Source of the DNA: Eubacteriales Family XIII. Incertae Sedis bacterium
GTDB lineage: Bacteria; Bacillota_A; Clostridia; Peptostreptococcales; Anaerovoracaceae
Direction: 5' to 3'
Assembly (NCBI GenBank): GCA_031280075.1
Contig: JAITHG010000168.1
Coordinates: 1 to 7,865 of the forward strand
Length of the DNA stretch: 7,865 nucleotides
Position 1 is the stretch's first letter. Each line of letters starts with the position of its first letter. Below the pieces are notes generated by a model. It saw only the letters and a list, made by a program, of their open reading frames with translations. It searched no databases and was not told the DNA's origin. Below are positions 6,566 through 7,865 of the stretch, in pieces. A program made the position numbers and the translations under genes.

Positions 6566-6593
6566 CTCTTCTATTTATTGTAGTTCTTCCATT
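6542..6593. repeat. Perfect 16-bp direct repeat (36-bp tandem duplication) at the mrnC start
   Basis: TTGTAGTTCTTCCATT occurs at 6542–6557 and again at 6578–6593. The following 20 bp of each 36-bp unit are still partly alike (about 12 of 20). On the minus strand the inner copy encodes MEELQ inside mrnC (codons 4–8), and the outer copy reads MEELQ then TAA upstream of the mrnC start, in the same frame. Confidence 0.85.
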
Positions 6594-6638
6594 CTTTGCA
6601 TTTCCTTCACGCCCCGCCACTGCCTTCGGTGCGGATTG

Positions 6639-7517
6639 TCATTCCGGTCGTATTCCACCATATGACCGATCCTCCTTCCCCCTCCAGTAGATGACCACGC
6701 TGCCAGCAACGACCACTATGATGCCGCCCACGACCTGCACCGGCAGGATGGTTTCGCCGAGAAAGAGCCAGCCGAAGAAGGTGGCCGTGACGGGCATCAT
6801 GTTCGAAAACAGTGTCGCCGGTGTGACACCGATGACCCCCAGCGCGTTCACGTAGATGACAAAGCCGATGCAGGAGCTGATGACGGCGAGGTAGGCGACC
6901 GCGAAGAGGAAGCCGCCGTCCACGGCCGAGAGGGGCGGCAAGTGGAAAAGCGCATAGGGCATGGAGACGAGCGCCGAGGCGGCAAGCTGTACCAAGGTGA
7001 GGTCGAATGCCGTGTAGTTTTTGGTAAGACGAGCCGTGATGAAATTGTAGATGTTCCACGCGACGAGAGCCATGAAGGCGAGCAGGTAGCCGAGGATGCC
7101 GCGCCCAAAGAGCTGCGAGAGATCGCCGCCGACCACCAGGGCGACACCGATGATGCAGACGAGGATGCCGAGGACGACCTTGAAACTTGGACGGCGTTTG
7201 AAGAGCGCCCACTCGATGAGTATGGAGAAGGCAGGCACAAAGGCGAGCAGGATGGTCACGATGGACACTGGCAGGTAGTACATCGCGCCGTACTCACCCA
7301 CGTAATAGAGGATCTCCCCGAAGAGGGCGCAGAGGAAATAAAACGGAATGTCCCGTTTGCGCAGGGGGAAGCGCCCGGTGCGTATGAGCCTGATGGCGCA
7401 CAGGATGACAAAAGCCCCTAGGTATTTGAAAAACACGAGCGTGATCGGAGAGACGACATCCAGCACGCTCTTTGCCGCAATGAACTCAAAGCCCCAACTG
7501 AAAACCAGTAGGCTCAT
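6639..7517 (-). CDS. EamA/DMT-family transporter
   Basis: This is an inner-membrane permease of the drug/metabolite transporter superfamily. From ATG 7517 it has 292 residues with about ten transmembrane segments arranged as two EamA repeats. The first half starts with LLVFSWGFEFIAAKS, the position of the family's typical WG-x-x-F motif in TM1. The second starts at about residue 140 (GYLLAFMALVAWNIYNF) and contains the late P-x-x-A/GE signature FFGWLFLGETILPVQ. The substrate is not predictable; relatives export amino acids or other metabolites. The gene lies between cysS and mrnC, which are adjacent in most Firmicutes. The frame is open upstream of ATG 7517, and the only good ribosome site (GGAGG, 7581–7585) is 9 nt before an in-frame ATC at 7571. 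The true start may therefore be 18 codons earlier, adding a basic N-terminus before TM1 (see findings). Confidence 0.85.
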   Translation of the reverse strand: MSLLVFSWGFEFIAAKSVLDVVSPITLVFFKYLGAFVILCAIRLIRTGRFPLRKRDIPFYFLCALFGEILYYVGEYGAMYYLPVSIVTILLAFVPAFSILIEWALFKRRPSFKVVLGILVCIIGVALVVGGDLSQLFGRGILGYLLAFMALVAWNIYNFITARLTKNYTAFDLTLVQLAASALVSMPYALFHLPPLSAVDGGFLFAVAYLAVISSCIGFVIYVNALGVIGVTPATLFSNMMPVTATFFGWLFLGETILPVQVVGGIIVVVAGSVVIYWRGKEDRSYGGIRPE

Positions 7518-7571
7518 AAGTGCATAATTGAGAGGCTTCGATTTGCTGTCGATTCTGTTTTTGTTTCGGAT

Positions 7572-7585
7572 AGTATCCCCCCTCC
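7572..7585 (-). promoter_or_regulatory. Ribosome binding site of the EamA gene pointing to ATC 7571
   Basis: On the minus strand, GGAGG (7585–7581) is followed 9 nt later by the in-frame codon ATC (7571–7569). There is no in-frame ATG, GTG or TTG between it and ATG 7517, which has no ribosome site of its own. The GGAGG lies just past the cysS stop codon (7592–7594). Confidence 0.55.
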
Positions 7586-7591
7586 GCTGGT

Positions 7592-7865
7592 TTAGGCTCG
7601 GACGATCTGCACACCCTGTGGGGTGTCCTTGACCGTGATGCCTCTCTCCTTCAGGATGTCGCGTATCTCGTCGGCACGAGCCCAGTCCTTCGCGGCTCGG
7701 GCGGCGGCTCTCTCGTCGATCAGCTCCGTCAGCCAGGCTTCATCCTCCGCATCTGCGCCTCCGCCTGCGTCGGCACCAATGCCAGTGCCCGCATCCTGCT
7801 CCAGCAATCCGAGCACCCCCGCCAGTTCGTCCAGCATCTGAAGTGCGCCTGCAGCGTATTCCTTC
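7592..7865 (-). CDS. cysS: Cysteinyl-tRNA synthetase, C-terminal end (partial)
   Basis: Only the last ~90 codons lie in the window; the 5' part, including the HIGH and KMSKS motifs, is outside. The enzyme charges tRNA-Cys with cysteine in the cytosol. The visible part is the C-terminal helical (DALR-type) and tail region. YAAGALQMLDELAGVLGLL is followed by a low-complexity Gly/Ala/Asp linker of about 20 residues. Next come WLTELIDERAAARAAKDWAR and ADEIRDILKERGITVKDTPQ, the signature CysS C-terminus, in which the Ala-Asp-Glu-Ile-Arg helix and the Asp-Thr-Pro-Gln-Gly end are highly conserved. The TAA stop is at 7592–7594. The position upstream of mrnC–rlmB–sigH matches the usual Firmicutes order and supports the call. 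Confidence 0.92.
   Translation of the reverse strand, partial: KEYAAGALQMLDELAGVLGLLEQDAGTGIGADAGGGADAEDEAWLTELIDERAAARAAKDWARADEIRDILKERGITVKDTPQGVQIVRA

Noticed and set aside
1..7865. CRISPR array, tRNA or rRNA gene, toxin–antitoxin or defence system
   Set aside because: No regularly spaced repeats, cloverleaf-like or rRNA-like sequence, or recognisable defence proteins were seen on either strand. The coding space is filled by housekeeping and transport genes.

Overview
The window comes from a GC-rich chromosome of an anaerobic Firmicutes-type bacterium. The order cysS–mrnC–rlmB–sigH on the minus strand is a classic Firmicutes arrangement, and the aryl-CoA ligase plus ACT-protein pair and the NhaD/CitMHS-like exchanger are common in strict anaerobes. 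The high GC content suggests Negativicutes (Selenomonas-like), but this is an inference from style and gene order, not from a search.

Layout. At the left edge (1–956, minus) is a partial uridine/nucleoside kinase-type gene. It is recognisable as far as the Walker A loop and the following DDYF motif. The last ~110 bp before the window edge no longer resemble the family, so this edge may be an insertion junction or an assembly break. A 178-bp divergent promoter region (957–1134) follows. A plus-strand group comes next: a phenylacetate-CoA ligase family gene (1135–2436), a small tandem-ACT protein (2465–2896) and a 507-residue NhaD/CitMHS-type ion transporter (2956–4479). A short AT-rich convergent gap (4480–4520) separates it from the minus-strand operon. 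Read in transcription order, right to left, that operon is cysS (3' end only), an EamA/DMT transporter, mrnC (Mini-RNase III), rlmB (23S rRNA Gm2251 methyltransferase) and sigH (Spo0H-type sigma factor).

How the genes fit together. The minus operon is translation and RNA housekeeping: cysteinyl-tRNA synthetase, a 23S rRNA maturation nuclease and a 23S rRNA methyltransferase, ending with an alternative sigma factor. The departures from the usual cluster are an EamA transporter inserted between cysS and mrnC, no yacP/rae1 gene between rlmB and sigH, and a transporter rather than rpmG/secE/nusG after sigH. The PaaK-like ligase and ACT protein probably activate arylacetates (phenylacetate, indoleacetate) to CoA thioesters, with an amino-acid-sensing partner.

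No CRISPR array, tRNA, rRNA, complete insertion sequence or defence system is visible. The most interesting details are small: an apparent AUC start codon for the EamA gene behind a perfectly spaced GGAGG; a 36-bp tandem duplication at the mrnC start that leaves a five-codon mini-ORF upstream; a Cys/His-containing N-terminal extension on MrnC; and the break in the kinase gene at the left edge.
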